64,000 nucleotides of DNA from Pseudoteredinibacter isoporae_A (GCF_040372805.1 NZ_BAABWJ010000003.1:248001-312000), one strand, 5' to 3'. Numbered from the stretch's first letter, positions 52,157 to 60,766 are shown. A program made the numbers and translations. Notes: generated by a model from the sequence alone, not told the origin.

Positions 52157-53653
52157 ATGAGCGAATTGAGCGATTCTCGAGAAGAGACCATTATCAGCAG
52201 CGACGACAGTCGCACCCCAAGCTTGCTTGACGCCTTGATCCCCGCCGTAGTTCTGATGGGTTTGCTATCGGCCTCGGTGTATTTTTACGGCGACAGCTCT
52301 TCCAGTGGCGCCAACCAAATGGCGTTGGTTCTAACCGCCGCCGTCGCCGCCATCATTGGTATAAAAAACGGCTTTAGTTGGGATGAAATCGAGGAAGGGA
52401 TTAAATCCGGTATTGTCATCGCCCTGAAAGCGATCATGATTTTATTTTCTGTGGGCAGTTTGATCGGCGCCTGGATCATGTCGGGCACCGTGCCATCGAT
52501 GATCTATTACGCCGTGCAACTGCTCGATCCCTCCTGGTTCTATCCTGCGGCCTGTCTAATCTGCGCCATCGTTGCATTGTGTATCGGGAGCTCCTGGACA
52601 GTAGCAGGCACGATTGGTATCGGCTTTATCGGAGCCGCCACCGTTTTGGACCTGTCTCTGGCGGCGACCGCTGGCGCGGTGATTTCGGGGGCGTACTTCG
52701 GCGATAAAATGTCGCCCTTGTCAGATACCACCAATCTGGCCTCTGCGGCCGCCAACACCGACTTGTTCACCCATATTCGACATATGCTGTGGACCACGAC
52801 GCCGAGCTTTATCATTGCCCTGATTCTGTTTACCTGGGTGGGCATTCAGCACAGCAGCAGCGGCGAACTCAATACCCTGAACAACACCCTGCACGCGCTG
52901 CAAGGTCAATTTGATATTGGTGTTTACCTGCTGCTGCCATTGGTGGTGGTGTTTGTCATGGCGTACAAACAGTTCCCGGTGCTGCCCAGCATTTGGGCGG
53001 GCATTATGCTCGGCCTGGTCTTCGCGGTTATCTTTCAACCCAATAGCGTTATCGGTATGGGTGCATCGGAAGATCTGGGCAGCGCCCTGCAAATGATCAA
53101 AGGCAGCTGGACAGTCTTGTTTGATGGCTATAAGTCCAGCACGGGGGACAGCAATATTGATGACCTGTTGTCCCGCGGTGGCATGAGCTCCATGCTCAAT
53201 ACCGTTTGGCTGATCATATGCGCCATGATCTTCTCCGCAATTATGGAGAAAACCGGCATCCTGGCGCGCTTGGTCGGCGGCCTAATCAATCTCGCGTCCA
53301 GCACAGGCAGCCTGATTTTCACCACGGTGTGTACAGGTATTGGGGTTAACCTGGTGTCTTCGGATCAATATATCGCGGTGGTGATTCCAGGGCGCATGTA
53401 TCAACTGGAGTTTGAAAAGCGCGGACTGGCCCCGCAAAATCTGTCACGCGCTATCGAAGACAGCGCAACCATCACCTCTCCTCTGGTACCTTGGAATACC
53501 TGCGGTGTCTTTATGGCCGGAACATTGGGTGTCGCGACATTTGCCTATCTGCCGTTCTGCTTCTTCAACCTGATCACGCCACTGATGACCACCCTGTATG
53601 GTTTCACCAATTTCAAGATCACCCCGCTGGAAGACGCTCAACCCCAAGCCTGA
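52157..53653 (+). CDS. nhaC: Na+/H+ antiporter NhaC family
   Basis: A 498-aa inner-membrane antiporter with about 12 helices. Family blocks are seen: SSWTVAGTIGIGFIGAA, then SGAYFGDKMSPLSDTTNLA, which is the diagnostic NhaC motif, and the C-terminal EDSATITSPLVPWNTCG. It would export Na+ (or exchange malate/lactate in some relatives) in return for H+. Fits a saline habitat. The gene follows the pterin-like gene by 78 bases and ends at a strong terminator. Confidence 0.94.
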   Translation: MSELSDSREETIISSDDSRTPSLLDALIPAVVLMGLLSASVYFYGDSSSSGANQMALVLTAAVAAIIGIKNGFSWDEIEEGIKSGIVIALKAIMILFSVGSLIGAWIMSGTVPSMIYYAVQLLDPSWFYPAACLICAIVALCIGSSWTVAGTIGIGFIGAATVLDLSLAATAGAVISGAYFGDKMSPLSDTTNLASAAANTDLFTHIRHMLWTTTPSFIIALILFTWVGIQHSSSGELNTLNNTLHALQGQFDIGVYLLLPLVVVFVMAYKQFPVLPSIWAGIMLGLVFAVIFQPNSVIGMGASEDLGSALQMIKGSWTVLFDGYKSSTGDSNIDDLLSRGGMSSMLNTVWLIICAMIFSAIMEKTGILARLVGGLINLASSTGSLIFTTVCTGIGVNLVSSDQYIAVVIPGRMYQLEFEKRGLAPQNLSRAIEDSATITSPLVPWNTCGVFMAGTLGVATFAYLPFCFFNLITPLMTTLYGFTNFKITPLEDAQPQA

Positions 53654-53673
53654 AGCGCCTGATCTCGCCTTTT

Positions 53674-53708
53674 AAAAAAGCCGCTGTTTTTCAGCGGCTT
53701 TTCTGTTT
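53674..53708 (+). terminator. Rho-independent terminator of nhaC
   Basis: Stem AAGCCGCTG / CAGCGGCTT with loop TTTTT and a following TTCTGTTTT, about 25 bases after the stop codon. Confidence 0.92.
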
Positions 53709-53862
53709 TAGAGGTGGCCGCATTTCAGTGTTAACAACCCGAGTAACTTCTCGGTTTTATCCGTTTCACTTGTTGACCCACATCAATACCTCAGCGCCTG
53801 ACAGACCGATAATAAAAACAAACAAAGCCTGTTCTTTTTTACCCACTAGCTGAGGAAATATC

Positions 53863-54102
53863 ATGAATATTGAGAAGCACGACCTGGTCCACGAGCTGCC
53901 CGAATTTCGCGAACAGATTCATACCCTGAAGATGAACGATCGCCACTTCGCCAAACTGTTCAAGGAGTACCACGAGTTGGATCATAACGTTCGCAATCTT
54001 GAGCAAAATGATTCGCCCACAAGCGATGAACATATGGAAGAACTGAAGAAGCAACGTCTGCATTTGAAAGATGAAATGTTCGCCATGCTGCAAAAAGCCT
54101 GA
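53863..54102 (+). CDS. YdcH/DUF465 family small protein
   Basis: A 79-aa, highly charged, all-helical protein with the DUF465 pattern: HELPEFREQIHTLKMNDRHFAKLFKEYHELDH in the first half and LKKQRLHLKDEMFAML at the end. The family is widespread in proteobacteria with no established function. Coiled-coil dimer expected; Met and His residues are scattered. It stands alone between two terminators. Confidence 0.9.
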   Translation: MNIEKHDLVHELPEFREQIHTLKMNDRHFAKLFKEYHELDHNVRNLEQNDSPTSDEHMEELKKQRLHLKDEMFAMLQKA

Positions 54103-54143
54103 TTTCCCCTAGGGGCTTTCTGCTCCTGCAGTGAAGCTCCACC

Positions 54144-54170
54144 GGCCGGGATTACCCGGCCACCTCTTTT
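54144..54170 (+). terminator. Terminator of the DUF465 gene
   Basis: GGCCGGG / CCCGGCC with loop ATTA, then ACCTCTTTT, about 40 bases after the stop codon. Confidence 0.75.
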
Positions 54171-54335
54171 GACCTGCCTGGCGATCCCCAGCCTCCAGAA
54201 ACTCTGGAAACTGCCTAAAGTTCTGGTAGAATCCCCTTTCTAGAAACCCCGCCCATTTGCCTTTGGCGCTTCTAGACCGGCAGCAGCCGACCATATGTTT
54301 AATTTGAATTCGCTAGCAAAGCACAGGACAACGCC

Positions 54336-55442
54336 ATGAGTCTTGCCGATAAAGTATTGGCCGTAAATAACGACCTTCCTATCCGTACCGATGCCCCTGT
54401 ACACAGCGGTAAAGTTCGCTCTGTATACTGGTTAACCGAAGCCGACAGCCGTCGCCTGATTGAAGAAAAAGGCTACGATGTCGCACCGGATTCTCCTCTG
54501 GCCATTATGGTCATCAGCGATCGCATCTCTGCATTTGAATGCGTATGGCATGGTGAAGGCGGCATGAACGGTGTACCTGGAAAGGGCGCGGCGTTGAATG
54601 CCATTTCCAATCACTGGTTTAAACTGTTTAAAGAACAAGGTCTGGCCGACAGCCATATCCTTGATATTCCTCACCCTTTCGTGTGGATTGTACAAAAAGC
54701 CAAGCCCGTCATGATTGAAGCCATTTGCCGTCAATATATTACAGGCTCCATGTGGCGCAGCTACGCCAAAGGCGAACGTGAATTCTGCGGCATTCAGATC
54801 GCCGACGATTTGCAGAAAGACAGCAAATTACCCGAATTGCTGATCACACCGTCAACCAAAGGTATTCTTAAAGGCATTCCAGGTGTCCCTGAGCAGGATG
54901 ATGTGAACATCACTCGCCAGAACATCGATGACAATGTTGAAGCGTTTAACTTCAAGAGCAAAGATGACATCGATCTGTACGAAAAACTGTTGCGCGAAGG
55001 CTTTGATGTGATCAGTGCTGAACTGGAAAAGCTGGATCAAATCTTTGTCGACACCAAGTTTGAATTTGGCTATGTCACGGACAAAGAAGGCCAAGAAAAA
55101 CTGATTTATATGGATGAAGTTGGCACACCAGATTCCTCTCGCATTTGGGACGGTCCTTCCTATCGCGACGGTAAAGTGGTCGAAAACTCAAAAGAAGAGT
55201 TTCGCCAGCTGTTGCTGAACCACTTCCCTAACCCAGACATTCTGCTGAACAAGGATCGCATGGACGAGCGCAACGCTTTGGCCCGCGACAACGCTCTGCC
55301 AGAAGCTATCTTGATGCAGGTATCAGAAACCTACTGTGGTATCGCTGAAAAAATTACGGGTGAAAAAATCGAACTGTCTGCCAACCCTAAGGCCGAGATT
55401 ATCGACATCCTACGCGATAACTATGGTCTGATCGACGCGTAA
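54336..55442 (+). CDS. purC: Phosphoribosylaminoimidazole-succinocarboxamide synthase, long form
   Basis: A 368-aa SAICAR synthetase, joining aspartate to CAIR in purine synthesis. It has HSGKVRSVYWL near the N-terminus, VISDRISAFE, the ATP/CAIR region CRQYITGSMWRSYAKGER, LITPSTKG, and the FVDTKFEFGYV and DEVGTPDSSRIW motifs. At 368 aa it belongs to the long, eukaryote-like type (E. coli PurC is 237 aa), as in Legionella and some marine gammaproteobacteria. Single gene with its own terminator; purT is 8 kb away. Confidence 0.95.
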   Translation: MSLADKVLAVNNDLPIRTDAPVHSGKVRSVYWLTEADSRRLIEEKGYDVAPDSPLAIMVISDRISAFECVWHGEGGMNGVPGKGAALNAISNHWFKLFKEQGLADSHILDIPHPFVWIVQKAKPVMIEAICRQYITGSMWRSYAKGEREFCGIQIADDLQKDSKLPELLITPSTKGILKGIPGVPEQDDVNITRQNIDDNVEAFNFKSKDDIDLYEKLLREGFDVISAELEKLDQIFVDTKFEFGYVTDKEGQEKLIYMDEVGTPDSSRIWDGPSYRDGKVVENSKEEFRQLLLNHFPNPDILLNKDRMDERNALARDNALPEAILMQVSETYCGIAEKITGEKIELSANPKAEIIDILRDNYGLIDA

Positions 55443-55460
55443 TCGCCGATCGACCCCATG

Positions 55461-55495
55461 CTGGCGCTGTGAATCATAGCGCCAGTATTCTTTTT
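55461..55495 (+). terminator. Terminator of purC
   Basis: CTGGCGCT / AGCGCCAG with a 9-base loop, followed by TATTCTTTTT. It begins 19 bases after the stop codon. Confidence 0.88.
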
Positions 55496-55582
55496 ATCTC
55501 TTGTTTTCAGCTCGATTTTTTTCAAGCTCTCAAGCCGCAACAATCTTCGAATTCCTCGAATCTTGCCCGTTAACTCCCCAAT

Positions 55583-55978
55583 TTATTCAATGGCGCTTGG
55601 GTGCAAATAAGCATCCACAGGCTCACTTGCAGTGATAAAACCACTGTAGACCGATTCCCAGCCCATTACGGCGCTCAATAAAGCAAAAACAAACGCGGTA
55701 AGTGCAATCCACAACGCGGTATTGGATGCTGCCTGCCAACGCATTTCCCGCAAAGGGTGGCGACTCAACGCCGCCAACATATTGGCCGCTAACATGGCGC
55801 CCAAGCCCGCTAAACAAGCACCTGAAAATAAGGCGGTCAAGCCGGTGATCTGAATAAATCGGCCGTTCTCCACTCCGCTGAAAGTGGGCACAATCAGTTC
55901 GGCGGCCAGCATGGCAAACGCCCCATAGCCCACCAACCCAAGGGAAACGACGAATAAAACCAAACGCACTAACAACAT
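55583..55978 (-). CDS. Small membrane protein of unknown function, divergent from the BlaI/M56 operon
   Basis: A 131-aa protein with three or four hydrophobic helices (LVLFVVSLGLVGYGAFAMLAA, TALFSGACLAGLGAML and ALWIALTAFVFALLSAV) and short hydrophilic ends. I do not recognise the family. Its start codon is 87 bases from the nearer of two BlaI-type operators at 56065-56112, which lie in the shared promoter region. It may therefore belong to the same stress regulon. The function is open; a protective or accessory envelope role is only a guess. Confidence 0.7.
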   Translation of the reverse strand: MLLVRLVLFVVSLGLVGYGAFAMLAAELIVPTFSGVENGRFIQITGLTALFSGACLAGLGAMLAANMLAALSRHPLREMRWQAASNTALWIALTAFVFALLSAVMGWESVYSGFITASEPVDAYLHPSAIE

Positions 55979-56064
55979 AATTCAGTCACATATTTAAACC
56001 TATTCTATTACTGAGGGCGAAAAGAGGCTTTTCAAGGCTTGCTAATAACGAACAAAAACTTGAT

Positions 56065-56112
56065 GTACGACAACTGTCGTACTAAGATTGGTGAAATACG
56101 ACAATTATCGTA
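56065..56112. promoter_or_regulatory. Two BlaI/MecI-type operators
   Basis: Site 1 is the perfect dyad GTACGACA-AC-TGTCGTAC (56065-56082). Site 2 is TACGACA-AT-TATCGTA (56097-56112), with one mismatch. Both match the TACxACA/TGTxGTA form recognised by BlaI/MecI/CopY repressors and are about 31 bp centre to centre (three helical turns). They stand 24-71 bases before the blaI-like start codon and also upstream of the divergent membrane-protein gene. Confidence 0.9.
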
Positions 56113-56135
56113 GTGAAACTCAAAGCACCGATACC

Positions 56136-56561
56136 ATGAATGATGAAATTAAAGTGACCGAATTGGAGCTGCGCATTTTGCAATGCATTTGGCAGCTGGA
56201 TAACTTATCCACAGTGAATAGTATTATTGAAAACTGGCCAGAACCTGACGCCCCGGGCTACACCACGGTCCTGAAAACCCTGCAAAAAATGGAAGGCAAA
56301 TCCCTAGTGGACCACCAGAAGCAAGGCAAGCAACATGCCTACTTCTCACTCGTGGACAAAGATGAGATTACGGCCGGCAGACTCGGCACTATCATCAAGC
56401 GCTTGTTTTCAGGGAACAAACTTTCGTTTGCCGAGTATTTTCTGCAGGAAAATGAATTCAGTCAAAGCGAACTGAATGAGCTCAAAGCTCTGATTGAAGA
56501 GAAAGAAGACGATAGCAAAAGCGGCCGCCAGCACAGGTCAGGGACCAACAATGCCACTTGA
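56136..56561 (+). CDS. BlaI/MecI/CopY family repressor
   Basis: A 141-aa winged-helix repressor from the ATG at 56136; the longer frame from 56088 would overlap operator site 2. The domain has VTELELRILQCIWQLDNLSTVNSIIEN, then PGYTTVLKTLQKMEGKSLV, and a C-terminal dimerisation region (IKRLFSGNKLSFAEYFLQE) as in BlaI. BlaI-type repressors are inactivated by cleavage from an activated M56 membrane protease. Its gene overlaps the M56 gene by 11 bases, so both are made together. The expected cleavage site cannot be pinpointed by eye. Confidence 0.93.
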   Translation: MNDEIKVTELELRILQCIWQLDNLSTVNSIIENWPEPDAPGYTTVLKTLQKMEGKSLVDHQKQGKQHAYFSLVDKDEITAGRLGTIIKRLFSGNKLSFAEYFLQENEFSQSELNELKALIEEKEDDSKSGRQHRSGTNNAT

Positions 56562-58107
56562 TATCACTGAGCGGCTGTTTCAGATCTATACCTTACTCAG
56601 TTTCGGACAACTCTTTTTTCTTCCGTTACTGATCTCGGTCTTGCTGATCGATCCAGCCCGCCTGCCCTTAAATTGGAATTTGAGTATTCATAAAGCCCTT
56701 CTGATTGGCATGTTGCTCGCCCCTTTAGTTCTGCTGGAATGGAACACTCTCCACACGACTCAAAGCCTCGCAACCCACACTGATGCTGAGCAAGCGGCGA
56801 CAGAGCTTAAGCTCTCCACCACACAGGAATCAGAGCAGGGCCCTGGTTTCCGGGCTCATCAGGATTTCCATTTACAGCTGGGCGATATTTTCTATTTCTT
56901 AAGCGGGGCGTTGCTATTCGCCAGCAGTTTGGGCTTGATACTATTTGCCACTCGCCTGCTCATCAATCATGGCTATCTCTACCACCTTTCCCGAAACGCC
57001 GGCTCATCGGTCATACAGAATCGTTTTCACATTATTCGATCAAACTCGGTTCATTCCGCTTTTTCCATTGGGTTTATTAGGAAAAAAATCTTTCTTCCAA
57101 ACAAGCTGTTAACGGGCAGTGAAGAAGAAACGCTGATCATTGAACATGAAAAAAACCATTTTAACTGCCGGCATCACTACTGGACTTTAGCCGAACAATG
57201 TCTGCGGCATATCTTCTGGTTCAACCCTCTCATACACGGCTTCTACCGCCGCGGAGAATTACTCAGAGAACTGCAATGCGATCAACTGACCGCACGCCAA
57301 AGCAGTCCGCTTCACTATAGCAAGCTGCTACTCAGCAGCGCTGAGCGAGCACAAAGGGAAGCAAAGCGCAGCCTGGGCACTCAACATTGGCTGCACAAAA
57401 AAACACTTAAGCGGAGACTTCAAATGTTACTCAAAGTGCAATCGTTTAATAGACGCCTTATTTTCATTCCCGGCAGTGTCCTACTGCTCACCCTAGTATT
57501 GCTGGCAACCGCCCAATGGAAAAATCAAGATCATTACCTCACAGAACTGGCCTTGAATCACATCAAACAGGAATATCAGATCAGTCTGGAGAAGCACCCT
57601 GCGGTCAAGTATGCCGACGTTCCACAAGTGGTAACTCAAGCCTTGTTAAAACACGAAGATCAGGACTTTTTTAATCACGGAGGCATCAGTTTGAAAGCGA
57701 GCAGCCGCGCCATGGTGAACAACGTCTCAGCTTGGATAAACGGTGAAGGGCGATGGGTATCGGGCGGTTCTACCATTACTCAACAGCTCGCAAAGTCCTT
57801 TCTGAAGGAAAAGCGCTCTCTGTCCAGGAAGATGAGAGAAGCAAAGCTGGCTCGTATTATTGAAGCGAACTACCGCAAGGAAGACATTTTAGAGATGTAT
57901 CTCAACCGGGTGTATTTCGGAAATAATGCCTGGGGGTTGGCCACTGCCTCTCACACCTATTTCTCTAAGCCCTATCAAGAGTTGAATCTCTCGGAAGCAG
58001 CTATGTTAATACCGTTTTTGGAAGCGCCAACAAAATACAATATGATTCATAATCCTCAGCTGGCGAGCTCTCGCCAATTAAATCTATTGCGCAAGCTGAC
58101 ACAGTAA
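56551..58107 (+). CDS. BlaR1-like M56 metalloprotease fused to a GT51 peptidoglycan glycosyltransferase
   Basis: 518 aa from the ATG at 56551 (11-base overlap with blaI; an upstream TTG is less likely). Helices at about 12-33, 47-63 and 112-137 precede a cytoplasmic zinc-protease domain with HEKNH (199-203) and ELQCD (Glu near 240), then a fourth helix (302-322). The rest is a complete GT51 domain (about 353-496): catalytic Glu369 in HEDQDFFNHGG, GGSTITQQLAK (405-415), Glu430 in KMREAKLARIIE, and DILEMYLNRVYFG. In BlaR1 the same position holds a penicillin-binding sensor. GT51 polymerises lipid II. Here it is probably the periplasmic sensor, or an active repair polymerase. Genes beyond it are unrelated. 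Confidence 0.92.
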   Translation: MPLDITERLFQIYTLLSFGQLFFLPLLISVLLIDPARLPLNWNLSIHKALLIGMLLAPLVLLEWNTLHTTQSLATHTDAEQAATELKLSTTQESEQGPGFRAHQDFHLQLGDIFYFLSGALLFASSLGLILFATRLLINHGYLYHLSRNAGSSVIQNRFHIIRSNSVHSAFSIGFIRKKIFLPNKLLTGSEEETLIIEHEKNHFNCRHHYWTLAEQCLRHIFWFNPLIHGFYRRGELLRELQCDQLTARQSSPLHYSKLLLSSAERAQREAKRSLGTQHWLHKKTLKRRLQMLLKVQSFNRRLIFIPGSVLLLTLVLLATAQWKNQDHYLTELALNHIKQEYQISLEKHPAVKYADVPQVVTQALLKHEDQDFFNHGGISLKASSRAMVNNVSAWINGEGRWVSGGSTITQQLAKSFLKEKRSLSRKMREAKLARIIEANYRKEDILEMYLNRVYFGNNAWGLATASHTYFSKPYQELNLSEAAMLIPFLEAPTKYNMIHNPQLASSRQLNLLRKLTQ

Positions 58108-58135
58108 ACCGCATTCGCCAAGCCAAATACCACGT

Positions 58136-59305
58136 CTACTCAACAGGCCATTGGTATTTCGGCTTGCGCTGATCAATCACCAATGTTTCAGAAATCTTAT
58201 CTTGAATGGCCTGGCGATTCGGGTCCCAAAAAATTTGAACAAAACCCATCAAGCCTGTGGCTATTCCAGCACCGTAACCACCATATCGTCCAAAGCTTTC
58301 CCACAAACCCATTGGATCGCCGTTCAGTTTGATCACTTTCAGACCCAATACATATTTACCGACGGTTTGGCCGGTAAAACGGGCGTTCATAACGCTGAAA
58401 TAAAATGCAGCCCAGCCAAAACCCAAGCCAAGATCAGCCAGCAACGCATGGATAAAACCCATAATGGAATTTCCCTCATATACGGCAGCGTTGTCACCTG
58501 AGCTTTGGACTTCATCAATTCCGGCCGTATTAACGTCAATACCCTGATCAACATTCCCATGGGGAACTGTAGCCTCTCCGCTTGGCGCTTCAGAGGTTTT
58601 GCTGGTTGATTCCACGCCGGATTTTTCATCTAAGAAAGACTGATATGGAATAGGCAGATTATTACGAAGCGTTTCAGCCTGCCCAGCGTTGACGCCCGTT
58701 TCTTCTATAACAACATCCATAAGTTGTTCTGAAACGGCGGCAGGCGCATCCATCTCGACGAGCTGCAAAGCAAACTGATCGAGAAACGGTTGCCAGCAGT
58801 CAATCAAGGAAGGGCAGTTTTCGGCATTCATGGTTTCACGCTTTTCCCTGATGCGCTGGCTCTGCTGTATGACAACGCCTGTATAAGCCGCACTTTCCAC
58901 CAGCGAAAGATCACCTACATCAGCATCTCCGAGTTCGACATTCCAAGTTCGATCAGAAATACGCTTCTGTAGATCGGCTTCAGCAAAATACAACAGCGCC
59001 ATACCGAACAAAATCAGGCTCGCCAGCATGCGCAGAAAAACCCTCAACACCGGGCGTTCACCCGCCAGTGTAAAACGCCGACTGATCTGCCAAAACAGCA
59101 CAGCCATTAGGCCCGCCAACAGCATACTGCTGAGCTCCGCAAGCAAGAGCACCACGATTAAATCAATAAGAATCGCCAACAAACGCTTTACCGGCGAAGC
59201 CAATGCGGTACCGTATAACTCCGGTGACACACTGAAGGCATAGGGGGTAATGAATTTTTTGGGGTCTTTCGAACGTTGTGTTTCTGCGGCAAGATCTTGA
59301 ATCAT
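58136..59305 (-). CDS. RDD family membrane protein with a large insertion
   Basis: A 389-aa inner-membrane protein. The RDD signature is split: the first part (KRLLAILIDLIVVLLLAEL, about 40-58) and the second (ARFTGQTVGKYVLGLKVIKLNGDPMG, about 315 onward, with QDKISETLVID near the end). About 190 residues of hydrophilic, Asp/Glu/Ser-rich sequence with two Cys (ENCPSLIDCWQ) lie between, plus one short hydrophobic pair at 90-105. RDD proteins are linked to Na+/H+ or solute transport and stress but poorly characterised. No tie to the GT51 gene, 28 bases away and convergent. Confidence 0.8.
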   Translation of the reverse strand: MIQDLAAETQRSKDPKKFITPYAFSVSPELYGTALASPVKRLLAILIDLIVVLLLAELSSMLLAGLMAVLFWQISRRFTLAGERPVLRVFLRMLASLILFGMALLYFAEADLQKRISDRTWNVELGDADVGDLSLVESAAYTGVVIQQSQRIREKRETMNAENCPSLIDCWQPFLDQFALQLVEMDAPAAVSEQLMDVVIEETGVNAGQAETLRNNLPIPYQSFLDEKSGVESTSKTSEAPSGEATVPHGNVDQGIDVNTAGIDEVQSSGDNAAVYEGNSIMGFIHALLADLGLGFGWAAFYFSVMNARFTGQTVGKYVLGLKVIKLNGDPMGLWESFGRYGGYGAGIATGLMGFVQIFWDPNRQAIQDKISETLVIDQRKPKYQWPVE

Positions 59306-59363
59306 TCACCCCTACCTGATGCGAATAAAACTAAAATAGTGTTTTGATTTGAATGAATACGAA

Positions 59364-59780
59364 TTAGCGGTTTCGGCGGGAATAGGCACCTATTGCCGCA
59401 CAGCATAAGCCGCTGACAGCCCCCAGTAAACCCAGGGTTGTTCCCGCCACGGTCGGGCTTATACCACCAGCGCTCATGTCGAGGAAAACGGCAAGCACGG
59501 CACAGACAAACCCCAGTAAAATACCGGCATAACCCCAGGTAGCACCTTTCACGTTTCCAGAAACGGGGGTATCTGCAGGCTCTTTAACTCTCAACTGCTC
59601 AAGTTCTATCTCAAAGGCGGCAGCAATCGCTTTTTGGGTTTCCAACGAAGCTCGACCATCGCGCTCCACACGCTGAACCGTGCGATAGCTCACCCCCGCA
59701 ATGCTGGACAGTTGTTCCTGCGACCAGGCTTTTTGTTGGCGCAGGGTTTTTATCAGCTGATGATTAATCATATCTTCCAT
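59364..59780 (-). CDS. Membrane-anchored XRE-type helix-turn-helix protein
   Basis: 138 aa from the ATG at 59780, which follows AAGGG; an earlier frame start at 59867 would add 29 unlikely residues. The first 60 residues form a Cro/C1-type HTH (HQLIKTLRQQKAWSQEQLSSIAGVSYRTVQRVERDGR), and the last 60 hold two hydrophobic helices (WGYAGILLGFVCAVLAVFLDM and TLGLLGAVSGLCCAAIGAY). A cytoplasmic DNA-binding domain tethered to the membrane is indicated. Its stop lies 59 bases upstream of the RDD start on the same strand, so it may regulate or be co-transcribed with that gene. Confidence 0.83.
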   Translation of the reverse strand: MEDMINHQLIKTLRQQKAWSQEQLSSIAGVSYRTVQRVERDGRASLETQKAIAAAFEIELEQLRVKEPADTPVSGNVKGATWGYAGILLGFVCAVLAVFLDMSAGGISPTVAGTTLGLLGAVSGLCCAAIGAYSRRNR

Positions 59781-59913
59781 CGTTGGATCCCTTCTTCTTT
59801 TGAAAAACAAAAGCTTCCCAGGATTGTGGTTATTTGAACACGTCAAAGCGGCGACACCGCACGACAAAGGGGCGACAGTGGCTGCTGTCGTGCCCGCCAG
59901 GAGCCCATACGGC

Positions 59914-60273
59914 CTAGAGCAACCCCAATTCCCGCTGTTTTTTCTTCGACAAGGCAGTAGAAATCATTTTGTAGGATTCACTGATGTAATAACGCAGCTC
60001 TTCATCTTCGCTGTCGTCGGCATCGAACTGCTGAATCCACTTCATACCGCGAGAAGCTAAATAGGGTGCTGGGCGATATCCTGCTTTGTTTTCCAAAAAA
60101 AGGTAGTTGTTGTCGGATGTTTTAAAGGTAAAGCCGGTTTGCTTTTCTTTTGTCCAACCGCCGATGGCAAACACTTTCCCCCCCACTTTCCAGACATCGG
60201 CTCCGCCCCATTGGACCACATGCTCTGTAGCCTTGAACGACGCACAATATTGATTAAATTCCTCATGGGTCAT
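59914..60273 (-). CDS. MmcQ/YjbR family protein
   Basis: A 119-aa protein of the YjbR/CyaY-like fold group. The family features are GADVWKVGGKVFAIGG near the middle, FKTSDNNYLFLENKAGYRPAPYLASRGMKWIQ, and a C-terminal helix (LRYYISESYKMIS). The fold is often proposed to bind DNA or nucleotides, but function is unknown. It is 19 bases from the GFA-type gene on the same strand and probably co-transcribed with it. Confidence 0.9.
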   Translation of the reverse strand: MTHEEFNQYCASFKATEHVVQWGGADVWKVGGKVFAIGGWTKEKQTGFTFKTSDNNYLFLENKAGYRPAPYLASRGMKWIQQFDADDSEDEELRYYISESYKMISTALSKKKQRELGLL

Positions 60274-60292
60274 TGTTGGCGACCTCCCTTAT

Positions 60293-60694
60293 TTATCGTT
60301 TGCCAACGGTTGTATGTATCTCGGCCTCATCGCTGAGAGGTTCCCAGCGGGCTTTGGAGTCGGTATACAAATGTTGGCGCAGAGTCATCTGCTCGGCACC
60401 TTCGCTGATCAAGCCTACCGGAATATACAAACTGTTGGAATCGTTTGGCCCAGGCAAATTGGAACCACAAATATCGCAAAACGACGTTTGCCAGTCGTGG
60501 CCGGGCTTGTGCCAGGTGTTAATGTGCGCTTCACCGCTGAGCCATTGAAAACGATCACGCGGTACGATCGCAACCGCAATGCCACCACTTGCCGTACCGC
60601 GCCGACACATTGAACAGTGACACATATAAACATCTTGTGTGGAATCCTCCACCTCAAAACGGACAGATTCACAATTGCAGTGCCCTTTTATCAT
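60293..60694 (-). CDS. GFA family zinc protein
   Basis: A 133-aa member of the GFA/CENP-V fold. The Cys pattern is HCNCESV near the N-terminus, YMCHCSMCRR near residue 24 and SFCDICGSNLP near residue 71, giving two zinc sites. The conserved segment WLSGEAHINTW follows. Paralogue of the gene at 26838. Reaction unknown; no formaldehyde genes nearby. It heads a short operon with the YjbR-type gene. Confidence 0.88.
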   Translation of the reverse strand: MIKGHCNCESVRFEVEDSTQDVYMCHCSMCRRGTASGGIAVAIVPRDRFQWLSGEAHINTWHKPGHDWQTSFCDICGSNLPGPNDSNSLYIPVGLISEGAEQMTLRQHLYTDSKARWEPLSDEAEIHTTVGKR

Positions 60695-60766
60695 TGTCTA
60701 CACCACTCCCCTTCTGTAATTGCCTTCGCAATAGGTCAAGACAGCGTATTTTAATCCTGCACAGAC

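Noticed and set aside
56136..58107. Reading the BlaI/M56 genes as a beta-lactamase regulatory pair
   Set aside because: No beta-lactamase or PBP gene is adjacent, and the sensor domain is GT51, not a penicillin-binding domain.
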